The notes beneath the pieces are model-generated. The model was not told the DNA's origin and ran no database searches. It saw only the letters and a program-made list of their open reading frames with translations. Positions 22,896 through 35,100 of a stretch of DNA of 64,000 nt are shown piece by piece. The DNA lies in the NCBI GenBank assembly GCA_023374025.1, contig SIJG01000037.1:554211-618210 (forward strand), in the 5' to 3' direction. This DNA comes from Heterodera schachtii. Its lineage: Eukaryota > Nematoda > Chromadorea > Rhabditida > Heteroderidae. Within the stretch, counting starts at the first letter, position 1. Each line of letters begins with the position of its first letter. The position numbers and the translations under genes are program-made.

Positions 22896-23499
22896 GGGGC
22901 TTTGTCGGTTTGAAATTGGCAACGGAATTTGGCCCATTCGCTTTAATTTTGAACACAATTCGAATCCTTTTTTGGAGGATGACTAATCAAAATGATAAAA
23001 AAGAAAGTAATGAACGGTCCAATAGTTTAACATAATTATTACATCGTCGACTGGGCTCAGACTAAGCGAATGGCGATGCTTTTGCCGGGGGGGGGGGAGG
23101 GCTTCCGATGGACACTGATGAACAGAGAGAGGCCCTTCCCTTCCCTCCCCCCCCCCCTCGTATTTGGGCGGTGTTTCTTGGCAGATGTTCCCCAATTCCC
23201 AGTCAGCTTCTCGTTTTCGCAATTTTTGAAGATAAATGAATGCGACATTCGACTAAGTGAAGGATTTTGTAGGTGATCTTTTGCCGAATATTCTTCAAAA
23301 GAATTGAACAAAGAGCATTTACTAAACCAAAGACAAAACAATTTTTATACACTCTGCTTAATTCGGCTTTAATTTATTTTAAATGGAAAATTAAAATTAA
23401 GAGCATATTGGACTGGAATTTTGATCAAGCACGCCCTTATAAAAATTAAAAAGAGCATAAAAACGCAACATTAACCCAAAGAAGGGAAAATAGTAATTA

Positions 23500-23720
23500 T
23501 ACATTTTGTTGATCAGGCAAAATTTGTCCAAAAAATGACCATTTTATGGATTTTTGGGTCGAGATTTTTAAAAAATGGGTTTTGTGCCGGCGGTGCCGCC
23601 GGAGAAATTTCGGAAATTTTGGCTTTATTGTTAAATTATTTTGTACTTAAAAAAGAGAAATTATCGGATTTTTAGGCAAGTTTTAAATTTAGAAGCAATA
23701 GAAAAACAATTAATATGCAG
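23500..23720. repeat. Relic of the AT-rich element with GC palindrome
   Basis: GCCGGCGGTGCCGCCGG at 23587-23603 is flanked by AT-rich DNA ending AAATTTCGGAAATTTT. The layout matches the blocks at 13801-13855 and 15330-15370. No boundaries were found. The surrounding 23300-23960 has no supported gene. Confidence 0.5.
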
Positions 23721-23971
23721 CGATTTGCTTAGCATTTTCTTTAAAAAAAAATTCTCCTTTTCAACATTTAGATATCAAATTTTGTTCGGTTTAGCCGGGA
23801 ATGAAGCGAGTTATGGCTAATCAAAACAAACAATACAAAAAAGGCATTGACGTGTAAATTTTGAATTAGCGCGCAAAGATTTACGCCAATTACTCTATTT
23901 GGCGTTTCATACTTTATAATTTTTATCCAGGTGCCATTTATAAATTTCTAGTTCAAAAAATTACGCTTCAA

Positions 23972-26900
23972 ATGGAAAATAAAGAAATTTCGACGGAAAA
24001 TGTTACTGAAAAGGAAACCTTTGTTGAATGCCCGCAAGCCACGGATGAAGGAGGAATTCCAGTTTCAGGTCCTTAAAATTTGCATATTGTATACTAGCGT
24101 AAAATACTTGGTTTTATTGTTGTTTCAGATGAAGAGGACAATGATTTGTTGGAATCCGACCAAATGCAAACAAATGAAATGGCATCAGACGAAGTACAAA
24201 GTGTGACATTATCAACAACAATTAACACAATTGACGAAATGAGCATCGCCGGAGAAATCAGCAAGGTGTTGCGGAGAATCCGATTTATTGCCTAAAGAGT
24301 ATCACCAATTTTCTATATTTTAGTACATTCAATCAAATCGCATTAACTTGGGTGAGTTGGAGAATTCCATTGACATGTGGGCAATTTGTGACGCGATTAG
24401 GTCAGTTACTTTACGGCAAAAGAATTGCCTTATTTTCTACTTTTCGTTTTCTGTTTCCATTTGTTTATGCGTTTTTTTCCCTATGATTTTTCATTTTAAG
24501 CGCCGCTCACAGCGGTCTTCCCGATTCGGTGGGTTAAGCAAAATGAAGTAAATACGAGTGATTTTGCTTTTCTTAAACACAGCTGTTGCGGGAAGCGTTC
24601 CTTCTTGTGCTCGAGGGGTCTTATGCATTTGCACAAAACAATCCGTGGATGCGCAAACACATTGACCAGGCAAGTGGAGAAGGACAGGGAAATGACAGGA
24701 CTCTCATGAATCAATGCCTCTGAAAAAAGCTCATTCCAATGATTTAATTTTGTAATTCCCAATTGAATTTATTTTACAATTTGTCCGTTAAGCTCACTCG
24801 AATTTGGAAGCGTGAAATGTTGAGCGAAAAAAGCACCAATCGTCCAACTAAATTTGTCTCCTCAAGCGCCGAAATTGAGCCACAAAAGGAAGCGCCAGAG
24901 GAAAGTGTCCATCCAACTGAAAATGCTGCTCCTCATTCACCAATTCCTCCAGTGACGGTGCATTTTCTTCTTTTCCTACCAAAATATATTTCCAACCAAA
25001 AAGGAACCAAAGGGAAATGAGCACCCCCAAAAAGAGCAGGGACAAGTCGATGCTGAAGCGTTGCCGACTTCCGACCCACCGGCGGATTTCAAATCGCGCC
25101 GCCAGCGACGACAAGCTGCCAAACGAAAGAGGGCACTGGCCGTGATGATGGGCGTCGGCCAAATGTTGAAGCAAGCGAGACGAACAATGGACACCGAAAC
25201 AGGACAATTGGATGTACGGTTGGAAGGGAAGGCACGAAAAACAGCAAATCCCAACGATCCCAAAGGTTGATGAAGACGAATTCGGAAACTTTACAATTGG
25301 CGGAACGGAGCTCACCTTCGAAAGTTGGGGCAAACTTAACGCCATCACACAGTCAGAAGTTGTGCACATTGGCGAACAGCAGCAACAATCGGTGCCAAAA
25401 GAACAGCAAAAGTCGGGAGAGGAAGGGTAAGTTGGGCAAAGGGAATTGGACACCAATGAACACAGAAGAATTAATTGAAAGGGGCGCAAATAAGCAACAA
25501 AATGGAGGCCATTTTCAAGCGGAAGAAAAGGCAATGGGCCACAAAACGGAGGTAAGGACAGACAGTTTTAAGAGGCATTTCCTTTTTAGTTCTTGGCAAT
25601 TCTCATCAGCTCCGAAAAAGATTTTTGGAAAAATTGAAGAATAACTTTAATTTTAAAAAATTGGTTCATTTTTCATGGGCAGGGGAATGACTGCGGTAGT
25701 GGTGGCAATTTATTATGAACATTTTGGTAATAATCTCTTCATTAAGAAAATTGATATTAAAGTTTGTCTTATTGTTGACTTTTCTCTTTGAAATTTTGAA
25801 GGCTTTCTCTTTCGGTGAGATTCTTCAAATATCAAAAACGAAAATATGGAACCTATAATTAAGGGGACGGGACAAAATATCGCCGCCGGAATATCGCCGC
25901 CAAAATATCGCCGAGACAAAATATCGCCGCAGAAATTTAAAAAAAAAATTTTTCAAGCCTAGAACATAAAAAATTCTTAGGAAATTTCTTAGTAAGAAAA
26001 CTTCAAGAAAAAAAATTTTTGAAAAAATTTTCAGCGATTTTTTCGAAATTTTAAGAAAATTGCTAAGTTTTTTTCGAAAAATTTTCTTATAAAAAATTTC
26101 ATGAAAAAATCATTGAAATTTTTTTTTGGAAAATTTTCGAAATTTTCTTTTTAAGTTTCTGCGGCGATATTTTGTCTCGGCGATATTTCGGCGGCGATAT
26201 TTTGGGGTGTGTACCCATAATTAATTACTCATCTTTTTAAAATTCCTTTTGCATATGTCAGAAATTACGGCGTTCTGTCAAAGACAACTCCATCGCGTCT
26301 TCAACGGCTGGTCATTTAAGGCATCGTACTAATGAGAACAAAAAAGCAGCAAACGCATTATTGGAGGGGATGGCACAGCGATTTCCAACGGTGGCTGAGG
26401 TTCTGTAAAACTAAAAAATGAAATTCCAACTGCAGGAATTTGATACTGTTTTTTTTTGAACCCACTTCGGCTTACTGTGATTTTCTCTCTTTTATTTAAG
26501 GTCGAAATGCCGTCGCAAAATGATGACGAACAAAGGTAAAATGGAGCGAAATTGCCTTCAAAAATGTTTATAAGTTAAGGCCCGTGGCTGCTTCGAAAGT
26601 TTCATTAAAAAAGGGACGAAAAGCGGCCAAAATGGAACGGAAACAGAAACGCCTTGAGGAGGTGATGGAAGGATTTAATGTTGTTTATTTGGGATGCCTT
26701 TGCAGAAGGACGAGGGCGAGCTGAGCAGCAGTGACTCGGAGGAGCCGACCAGTTCAGAGGAGGAGGAAGAAGCGGCGAATTCTGCCGACGAAGCGACGGC
26801 TCCCAAAAAGTCGGGCGCGCGATTGGTCGCTTCTCGCGAACGACGCCGCACGCGCAGGGTGGACGAGCAGAAGCAAGTTAGTCGAAGGGACCTTTACAAT

Positions 26901-27670
26901 TGCACTATCGCCCCTGGGAACTCCTATTTTGCCTGTTGGTTGGACTGACAATGAAATAAAATATCCTTTCGTTTACATATCATTTTTTAGATATCCTTCT
27001 TTGGTCAAAATTGAAAAAGATATTTATGTTTTTCTTACAGTCAACATTTACTGTCATACCAACTTTCTAAAAATAATGATTAGACTTTATATCAGATTTT
27101 ATCCAAATTGATTATTTCCTATTTTGGCCCCTTTGCGTAACGAGCGGGGAGATGCTGACATTACCTGACAATAAGCAATGGGGGGGGGGGTCATGCACCG
27201 AACGGCGCCTACCGTCACCGCCGAACCCAAAAACATTTTTCTTAAAAAATTTGACTGGAAATAACAAAAATTTAGTCACTTTTGGATAAAAGCTGTTAAC
27301 AAATCGCAATAAAAAGTACAACATTTTTCCCCGGGGTCCCCTGTTCCCCAAATGCTTATTTTTCCCTTTACATTAGGGTGTATCGTCAGCACAAAATTTG
27401 CAAGCATTGCTTCGAAAGTGTTTCGAACTTCGTACGCGCATTGTGGGCAAATTGAGCATTGGACAAAAGGCGATGTTCCGTGACTATCTGAATGTAATTT
27501 AACCGTCGGACTTTTCCTATCAGTAATTTTGTTGTCCTTTTCAGAAAAGCATTTCCGGTGCTCTTCAGCATCAATCGCAGCAGAGTCAGCTCCAACAATT
27601 GGTCCATTCAGCGGCAAACCCGGCAATTGATGCCAATGGCGACCCATGCCCAACGATGCCAAATTTGTGA
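23972..27670 (+). CDS. Charged, probably nuclear protein of unknown family
   Basis: A multi-exon gene. Exon 1 is 23972-24068, and its phase-1 end joins the acceptor before 24131. Later exon blocks: 24324-24400 (INLGELENSIDMWAICDAI), about 24581-24669 (REAFLLVLEGSYAFAQNN, ending in a GC donor), 24774-24953, 25009-25213, 25267-25430 (DEDEFGNFTIGGTELTFESW), about 26262-26400, 26502-26537, 26580-26661, 26706-26881 (acidic SSSDSEEPTSSEEEEE followed by basic RERRRTRRVDEQKQ), 27375-27490 and 27541-27670 (Gln-rich, then stop). Basic blocks (KSRRQRRQAAKRKRA) look like nuclear localisation signals. Alternating acidic and basic low-complexity regions suggest a chromatin or transcription factor, but no domain is recognised. 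It could be the 5' half of the gene at 32122-37574, with the repeats between lying in an intron; the junction is not resolved. Confidence 0.6.
25863..26216. mobile_element. Fold-back MITE with ATATCGCCG repeats, 8-bp duplication
   Basis: Both arms contain repeated AAAATATCGCCG units (inverse at 26160-26205). The exact octamer ATAATTAA flanks the 354-bp element at 25855-25862 and 26217-26224. It sits in an intron of the 23972-27670 gene. Its A/T-rich loop (TTCAAGAAAAAAAATTTTTG) resembles that of the element at 36251-36541. Confidence 0.8.
27112..27360. repeat. AT-rich element relic with GC block and poly-G
   Basis: It contains a run of 10 G (27181-27190), the block CGGCGCCTACCGTCACCGCC and GGGGTCCCCTGTTCCCC. 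This recalls the GC palindromes at 13.8, 15.3 and 34.7 kb. It lies between exons of the charged protein gene. No target duplication was recognised. Confidence 0.45.
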
Positions 27671-28784
27671 ACAGAACGATCGTTCGTTGGGGCGCCAGCG
27701 ACATTTTGACAATCTTTATTTTTTCAACTTTCATTAGTTTATGACTGCTTCTTTTGAATTGTTAATCATAAAACGGAGTATATAAAAGAATTTCGACTTA
27801 CAAAGGAGAGGTACCCAAGTGACCGTGGGACTTCCGAATGAAACTTTCAGGATAGGTAGATTACCCCCCTTTTGTATTATAAAATTCTTTTTATTTTTGC
27901 TAAATGAAGCTTCTGGCTGAGATATGAAGCTTTTCCTTTTTGCCTGATCAATATCATTTACAAAGAATGAGAAGCCAATGTGAGCGTCGATGGCCCAGTG
28001 GGTGTGCCTTCCATTCTTTTTTTCTTCTTCTAAAGTTCAATTCCCCCACCCTGCAAATAATTGTTTTGGTTCTTTTCCCTATCCAAAACATTTTTAATAT
28101 CATATTAACATAATAATTTTGGCCTTAATATTTTTTTCAATTTTTATTTTATATGATAGAATAAAATTTTGAAAAATTGAAAAATATTAACAAAAAACCA
28201 AAAAGTTCTCTGCTAGAACTTTCAATTTAAAAAATAATTTTATCTGAAAAAAGACCAATTTTATCCTCGAACAGCTTAAAAGATTCGCATAATGTTACAA
28301 ATTCCTTTGATTCACTCATTTCTACCAAAGCTATTAAATTTTAAAATTTCTATGAAAGTTAAAATTAAGATTCAATAAAAATGAAAAAAAATGTTCAAGA
28401 CCAAATTTATTAATGTTGAAAAGTTTAAAAAAATTTTGGATAGGAAAAAACAAAAAAAAAATATTAAGGCCAAAATTATTATGTTAATATGATATTAAAA
28501 ATGTTTTGGATAGGGAAAAGAACCAAAACAATTATTTGCAGGGTGGGGGAATTGAACTTTAGAAGAAGAAAAAAAGAATGGAAGGCACACCCACTGGGCC
28601 ATCGACGCTCACATTGGCTTCTCATTCTTTGTAAATGATATTGATCAGGCAAAAAGGAAAAGCTTCATATCTCAGCCAGAAGCTTCATTTAGCAAAAATA
28701 AAAAAAATTTTATAATACAAAAGGGGGGTAATCTACCTATCCTGAAAGTTTCATTCGGAAGTCCCACGGTCACTTGGGTACCTC

Positions 28785-29772
28785 GGTAAATATTGATCAT
28801 AGGCCCCAAACTCAAAAATGCTTAAAAACGGTCAGAATCGATGTAAAAAGGTTCGAAATGGGTTGGAAAAATAGAATTAGGGGCGCGCTTGCCCTTTTTC
28901 AGGATGAAAAGTGCCGAAAATGGAGTGCCAAACTCAGCTGGGACTCAAGTGACCGCATTATAAAAAACAGTCCAAAGACATTTTAAATATTTTTCTAGGG
29001 TAATTTTTGGCGCTGATCACGAATGTGACCTTTATTTTGCAAAATTCCGAACCCCGAACCCAAATTCGAACAAAAACTCAAAATTTATAAATAAAAGAAA
29101 ACATATTATTAAGGGGTTTTGAGGTTGCTGAACACGGATCGAAGACAATCTAACTTTCGCAAAAGGGAGCATGCGAAGACGGAGCAAGTAGTGGGGCGAG
29201 ACGGAGGGCGGAGGAAAAAGTCTGACGAGCGCCACAGGCGGTTGACTGCGGGGGCCCGAAGGGCCCCCGCCAATCAGTCAACCGCCTGCGGGTCACGCGC
29301 GGACTTCTTTCCGTAGCCCGTAGTCTCGCCCCACCTACTGGCCGCCGTAGTCGAGTGTGCGGCGGTTTTTTAGCGCAATAAGCTAAATTCAATCTTTTAT
29401 ATTTGACGTTCTTTTACCATTTTCTGACTGCTGGTTTAAAAATAGTTTTAACAATTTTGAGGATCTATTAAATAGTCGGTTCGATTTCATAATTTGGGTT
29501 CGGGGTTCGGAATTTTGCAAAATAAAGGTCTTATTCGTGATCAGCGCCAAAAATTACCCTAGAAAAATATTTAAAATGTCTTTGGACTGCTTTTTATAAT
29601 GCGGTCACTTGAGTCCCAGCTGAGTTTGGCACTCCATTTTCGGCACTTTTCATCCTGAAAAAGGGCAAGCGCGCCCCTAATTCTATTTTTCCAACCCATT
29701 TCGAACCTTTTTACATCGATTCTGACCGTTTTTAAGCATTTTTGAGTTTGGGGCCTATGATCAATATTTTCC
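28785..29772. mobile_element. Nested fold-back element, 8-bp duplication
   Basis: Termini GGTAAATATTG / CAATATTTTCC. The exact octamer GGTACCTC lies at 28777-28784 and 29773-29780. The arms are long inverted repeats (28785-29090 against 29480-29772) and include the family core (GCTGATCACGAAT, CCCAAATTCGAACAAAA). The centre holds a GC-rich module (29155-29376). Confidence 0.85.
29155..29376. repeat. GC-rich module with strong hairpin
   Basis: A GC island in AT-rich repeat DNA. AGGCGGTTGACTG at 29235-29247 pairs with CAGTCAACCGCCT at 29274-29286 around CGGGGGCCCGAAGGGCCCCC. Outer parts (GCATGCGAAGACGGAGCAAG, CGCCGTAGTCGAGTGTGCGG) recur, inverted, at 55788-55925 and 59260-59397. Confidence 0.75.
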
Positions 29773-30092
29773 GGTACCTCTCCTTTGTTAGGGGTTGCTT
29801 TTGATTATTTCCTTAGAATATTTTGAAAATGAAATTCGAATTTAACATGTAACATATAAATAGAGACCGACTTTTGAGGCATATGCCTTTTTTTCTGCGC
29901 ATTAGTTTCGATATATTAAGCATAAATAGCACATTTTCCACTTGGTTTGAGGCTTCTACGTTGTTTTATTATGCCTTTTTTGGCATTTTGCCGTTTTGGT
30001 GCCTTTTTTGGCCTTTTTTTCCCGAAATCAATAAAAAATGCAATAAAATCGGGAAAAAACACCCCCTAAGAAATGGCTTGAAAAATTGGGTG

Positions 30093-30805
30093 TACTTTAG
30101 TCAACCCCCCAGAAAATAATGGCATAAATGCTATACCAATCGATTCGTCTCGACGAGCTACGCACGAAAAAATAGGTCTCCAGTTGCGGAAATGCCAAAA
30201 AACCGGTTTTTGAACCGGTTTAAAACTCGAAAAATTGAGTGAAAAGGGGGGCTTATGACCCTTTAAAATGGTCGAATTCGGACAAATTTGGTATCATTCG
30301 AAAGCACTTGATGAGCTAAGTCTAAAAAACAAGGTATAAATTCGAACCAATGCCATCTAAGCACTGGGACAACTGAGTCCCAGTGAAAATCGACACTTAG
30401 GTACTGAAATGTCGATTTTCACTGGGACTCAGTTGTCACAGTCTCCCTTTTGCGAAAATTTGCTTTTAAATTGTTATTTCCCGTTTATTATTTTTCGGTA
30501 CTGAAGTGTCCATTTTCACTGGGACTCAGTTGTCCCAGTGCTTAGATGGCATTGGTTCAAATTTATACCTTGTTTTTTAGACTTAGCTCATCAAGAGCTT
30601 TCGAATGATACCAAATTTGTCCGAATTTGACCGTTTTAAGGGGTCAGGAGCCCCCCTTTCCACTCAATTTTTCGAGTTTTAAACCGGTTCAAAAACCGGT
30701 TTTTTGGCATTTACGCAACTGGAGACCTATTTTTTCGTGCGTAGCTCGTCGAGACGAATCGATTGGTATAGCATTTATGCCATTATTTTCTGGGGGGTTG
30801 ACTAA
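30093..30805. mobile_element. Fold-back element with TA duplication (Tc1/mariner-like MITE)
   Basis: Termini CTTTAGTCAACCCCCCAGAA and its inverse are flanked by TA on each side. The arms of more than 300 bases are nearly identical (ATCGATTCGTCTCGACGAGC; TTTTTGAACCGGTTTAAAAC). There is no open frame for a transposase. Diverged copies lie at 55450-56240 and 58925-59710. Confidence 0.75.
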
Positions 30806-30914
30806 AGTATATCCATGAATTTTTATTTTTCTACCCCTTGGCGGTTTTTAATTAGTCGGAAAAATGATTTTTCGAAAATATATTTTTATTTTTTGGACAA
30901 AAAAAGTATAATAA

Positions 30915-30985
30915 TGTTGTGGAGAGGACTTGAACTTCCCTCCTTTTTCCCATTGGCTGTCTTGCAAAAGCCATTAAGACACTAT
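30915..30985 (-). other. tRNA-like relic
   Basis: The - strand reads TAGTGTCTTAATGG (box A-like, 30984-30971), then AAGTTCAAGTCCTC (box B-like, 30934-30921). The T-arm pairs partly (GGAGGGAAGTTCAAGTCCTC). It probably derives from a tRNA or SINE and is not a complete gene. Confidence 0.35.
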
Positions 30986-30993
30986 GAAATATT

Positions 30994-31918
30994 GGTAATA
31001 CTGGCTCTTGTGCAGTTTAGGCCCCATATACAAAAATTTTTACATTTTAGAATAAAAGAAGCCAATCTATAGGTTTTCGGGGTCGCTGATCGCGAATCCG
31101 GCATCCATTTCGGCCAATTCCAAATCCCGGACCCGAATTCGAACAAAAAGTCGAAAATTAAAATTTTTGATTTTTCATTTTTAGTCTAAAAATAGTTTAA
31201 ATGATTTTTAATTGAAGCACTGATGACTTTCAGTTCGTTTCCGTGTATTTAAACAATGCTGACCAATAATATGAAAATCAAAAATTTTAATTTTCGACTT
31301 TTTGTTCGAATTCGGGTCCGGGATTTGGAATTGGACGAAATGAATACCGGATTCGCGATCAGCGACCACGAAAACCTATAGATTGGCATATTTTATTCTG
31401 AAATGTAAAAAAAAAATTTTGTATATGGGGCCTAAACTGCACAAGAGCCGTAATACTTTGGTTTGTCCCCCCTATTTTTCGAAAAAAATAAAAATTTTAA
31501 AAAAGTCGTGTAAAACGCCTTTCCTGTGGGTTTTCGAGGTCGCTAATCACGAATATGACATTCATTTCTTATAATTCCGGACTCCGAACCCGAATTCGAA
31601 CAAAAAGTCGAAAACTAAAAATTTTCAAAATTCTCACTATTGTTCTAAAATTTATTAAAACAAGCTAAAATTGGTCTAAAACTGTTCTAACATTAAAAAT
31701 TGGTCATTCTGTGTAGATTCGAACATAAAAAAAAATTTTGAAAAATTTTAATTTTTGACTTTTTGTTCGAATTCGGGTCCGGGGTTCGAAATTAGCCAAA
31801 ACTGATGCTCAATTCGTGGTCAGCGACCTCGAGAACCCCCCAGGAATGGCGTTTTCACGAATTTTTTCAACTTTTTATTTTTTTTTGAAAAATAGGGGGG
31901 ACAAACCAAAGTATTACC
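30994..31918. mobile_element. Dimeric fold-back element of the GGTAATA family, 8-bp duplication
   Basis: Two hairpins stand back to back. The left one (30994-31454) has ends GGTAATACTGGCTCTTGTGC and inverse. The right one (31451-31918) has ends GTAATACTTTGGTTTGTCCC and inverse. The octamer GAAATATT occurs only at the outer borders (30986-30993, 31919-31926), so both halves moved or arose as one unit. Both halves carry the family core GAATTCGAACAAAAAGTCG. Confidence 0.8.
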
Positions 31919-32121
31919 GAAATATTTTCTGAACTGTAGGGTTAAGATTGACTCACGAATGAAGAAAACTTAACCTGCAAAAAAAAACGAAAAATTTTCC
32001 ACGGATGCCTTTGTTTTCATATTTACTTAATTATTTTTCTTTAATTTTCTGTACTCTGTTTTTGTTAAATTTTTTACGGGTAAACATAATTTCTTTTTAC
32101 TTTAAGAGATCGAAATTTTTT

Positions 32122-35100
32122 ATGTCTTCTATACATTCGTATTCCTGTTGGGCTGATCCTCGAATGCAAAAACAATATGAACGAGAATTCGTCCAACAAT
32201 TTTCAGCCTCAAAATATTTGTACGGAGTCAGCAGAACTAAATACGAAGACGTATGTGAATTTATCAGAAAACATTTAAAAATTTTATATATTAGTTGATC
32301 AAAAGAGTCGGAAACACCTTTGGTCCAAGTGACAAAATAAGGAACGTTTTTGAAGTGAGGGACTGTCCTATCAATGGAGAATGGGTTGTGAGACTTGTGG
32401 ACAAGGAACAAAAACGCATTTTACTTCCTCTGGAGGATGTTTTTTCCGAAATTGAAAGGTTTGTTCGCTTCAACGAATTATGTAAGAATCCAAATTCTTA
32501 AATTCGACCGGTCCCAAGTCCTCGATAAGGATTTGAAATTTGGCTTATTCATTGTTTTAATTTGTATGGTTCTTTTCCATTTTATATGTTGATCAATGTT
32601 CAACTATATCGATCATTCCTTATACTTAACGACTTTTAAGCCGAGAGTGTTTGGTTCTCAAAAAAAAACCCATAATACCCATGGAAAATTGAAAAAAAAG
32701 TTGTCCAAATCTATCATCAGATTTGCCCATAACTTAAATAGCTTTATATATTTAGTTAGGACAATATTTATGAAAAACACAAATCTGTAGCAACCAAAAT
32801 AATTTTCCAAATTAAGTGTTCATGTGAAAGGTAATCACAAGGCGAAGACACCCCTTCACAATGAGCTGAAGCAAAATTACTTTTACCCAACTAAGCCAAT
32901 GGTGGAATTCGTTTTGGACAGATGTCCGGTTTGCTTAGAAAAGAAGAAAAAGCAAGAGAACAAAGTGCCCGATGAACCCATCCATTCGAATTCGGCACCG
33001 ACTTTGGAATCGAACGCGAATTTCCAGCGCAAACAATTGGTGTGATTCGTGTTTTAAGTTAATCTATTCAGCGGTTCCTAATTTCAGAATGTTCCACAAG
33101 ACCCAATTACTGAAAGCCGCAAAATAAATTCTGCTGCCAAAACTAAAGGCTCTGTTTCGGTTGAAGCGACTGCGGAGAGGGCCTTTACTATGATTAAAAA
33201 TCTTGTCGACTCATCGACTTCTAACGGTATGAAAAGGGATTTGTTTAATCTTCGTTGGACATGGCCCGATGAAAAACCAAAGAGGGACAAAGTAATAACA
33301 TGTACCTATTTGGTCAATGACCCTGCAAATATAAAATAGTTTTGAAAATTAAAAAAACAAGGGTCTCTCTTTGGTTTTGCTTTTTCATCGGGCCACTTAA
33401 TCTGCAAAAGTGCCGTGCTCTCTATTGCTTTTCAAATCCTTCACTATTTAGTGCCTTCTTCGTCTCGTGGTCCACTTGCTCCGCCCCATTGTGTGAACTC
33501 GCCGATTCCCTTTTTTGAAAAACCTTTGCCTGCGACTGCCCAATCGAAATGCATGCCGTCATTTTTGACGTCTACGCCAGTTAATCGAACCAATTATGGA
33601 ATGCCCAAACTGAGTAAGGTTGTAACTCATTGTGAAAATATTCGGTTTTCTCTTTAGTTCCGCCCGAGTCTTCCCCCTTTTCTCCAAATCTGTCCTTACC
33701 AAATGACAGCAGAATGTCCGTGGACAGCAATTTCATCCATTTTCTGAACGACAGCAATAATCAGCCTGGCAATCAGTATTCGAATATCATCCGAGAAGAA
33801 ATGACGCTGAACGACTCAACGACAGGCGAAATGGTCCAGGGCAGCAGTAAAAGGACAGAAAAAGGGACGGAAGGAGTCGGAAGAGTACGAAACCAACCGA
33901 ATTTGGAGGAGAAAGCACCGGGTTGGCACGATTTTCAACATTTAGGGGATGAAATAATGGACGACGCGTTTTGGGAAGGACAAGAGTTTCTTCCACAATC
34001 ACTTCGTTATTTATTTTTAGATAAATCAGTGCGTCCGATTGGAGGAGGGTCCAATGTTTGCCAAGAAATGCCAGTGCAAATAAAAAAAGTTTGTCGAGAA
34101 ATTCTTACTGATGCGTAGCGATAAATAACTTATTAAGGAGCCCGAAGATTTCGAGTTTGAGACTTCTCTTCTTGTCGACGAGGATATAAAGGACAAAATT
34201 TTGCTTGCGCTCGAGGAGGAGAAATTTGGTGGTTGGCGCAAAATGCGGTCGAGGTCCAATCCGACGCATCAGTACTATTACAATGGGAGGACGGGGACGA
34301 GCCAAAACGAACTGCCGAAGTCCTGGGAAAAGGAAATTCAGGAACGAGCGAAAAAGGCATTAACTAAAAGGATAGTCCAAACCCAACTTTAATTTTACCG
34401 TAGGAGTCCAACAAAAAGTGTTTATCGTCAGACAAAGCAAACCCCGCCCAAAGTGAACACTCCGTCGCAAGCGAAGGAATTGCGGACACCACCGATGGCA
34501 ATGCCAAGAAGGCTCCTGAATTTGACGGAGGTCCTTTTCCATTCCATACATAAATAAGGGGACGGGGTCGACGCCTAATTTTACGAAGCGATTCTGCCAT
34601 TTAAATCAATGATTTCTTTTTGTTTTGCTTTTAAAAGCGTTTTTTGCGGCGTTTTTAAACTTTTCGGGACCAGAGGGGTCCCATGGTGACGATAGGCGCC
34701 CCCCAGGGTAAATTTTTTGATAACAGATTTTGTCTGGCAATTTTAGCCAATTTATAAAACAATTTTCGAGTCCTCTTCCCCTCCCCCCTCGCCTTCATTT
34801 ATTTTTCCTTCCTTTTCTCGGACTCACCGTTTGCAAATTTAGATAAAAAGATCGCTGAAGAAGTTTGTGGCACATTGCCCTCTGAAGTTTCTGTGACAAG
34901 GCCTTTCAACGACACTAATGACGTGATGAATATCCTTTTCCCTAATGACGGGAACCAAGAAAAGTCTGCGAATGATCCGTCAATTGAATATGACGGGATG
35001 GAGTTGAGGGACATCTGTGAACAGTTCCAACAGGAATTTGCAGACGAATTCCAAATTGAGGCCCAGGGAATAGTGCCACTCATTTCGAAGGACGGAAGTC

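Larger units (their letters stand above)
27801..29787. mobile_element. Large fold-back element (TTA duplication) carrying a second element
   Basis: The left end, CAAAGGAGAGGTACCCAAGT, has its inverse at the right. The right copy (CACTTGGGTACCTC, then TCCTTTG) is split by the insertion at 28785-29772. Trinucleotide TTA occurs on both sides (27798-27800, 29788-29790), as in PIF/Harbinger-type MITEs. Without the insert it is about 990 bp, with arms of roughly 350 bp that are nearly perfect inverted copies (27801-28150 and 28440-28784). Each arm holds a tRNA-like box A/box B pair (for example 27991-28002 and 28035-28043). Confidence 0.8.

Noticed and set aside
22623..22958. Long Ser/Leu-rich and Arg/Glu-rich open frames on both strands
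   Set aside because: They are translations of a (GA)n microsatellite, open in several frames at once, with no domain.
32817..33039. Intact retrotransposon or retroviral integrase
   Set aside because: Only the zinc-binding part is present. There is no catalytic core, reverse transcriptase, LTR or target duplication around it, and it is embedded in a spliced gene.
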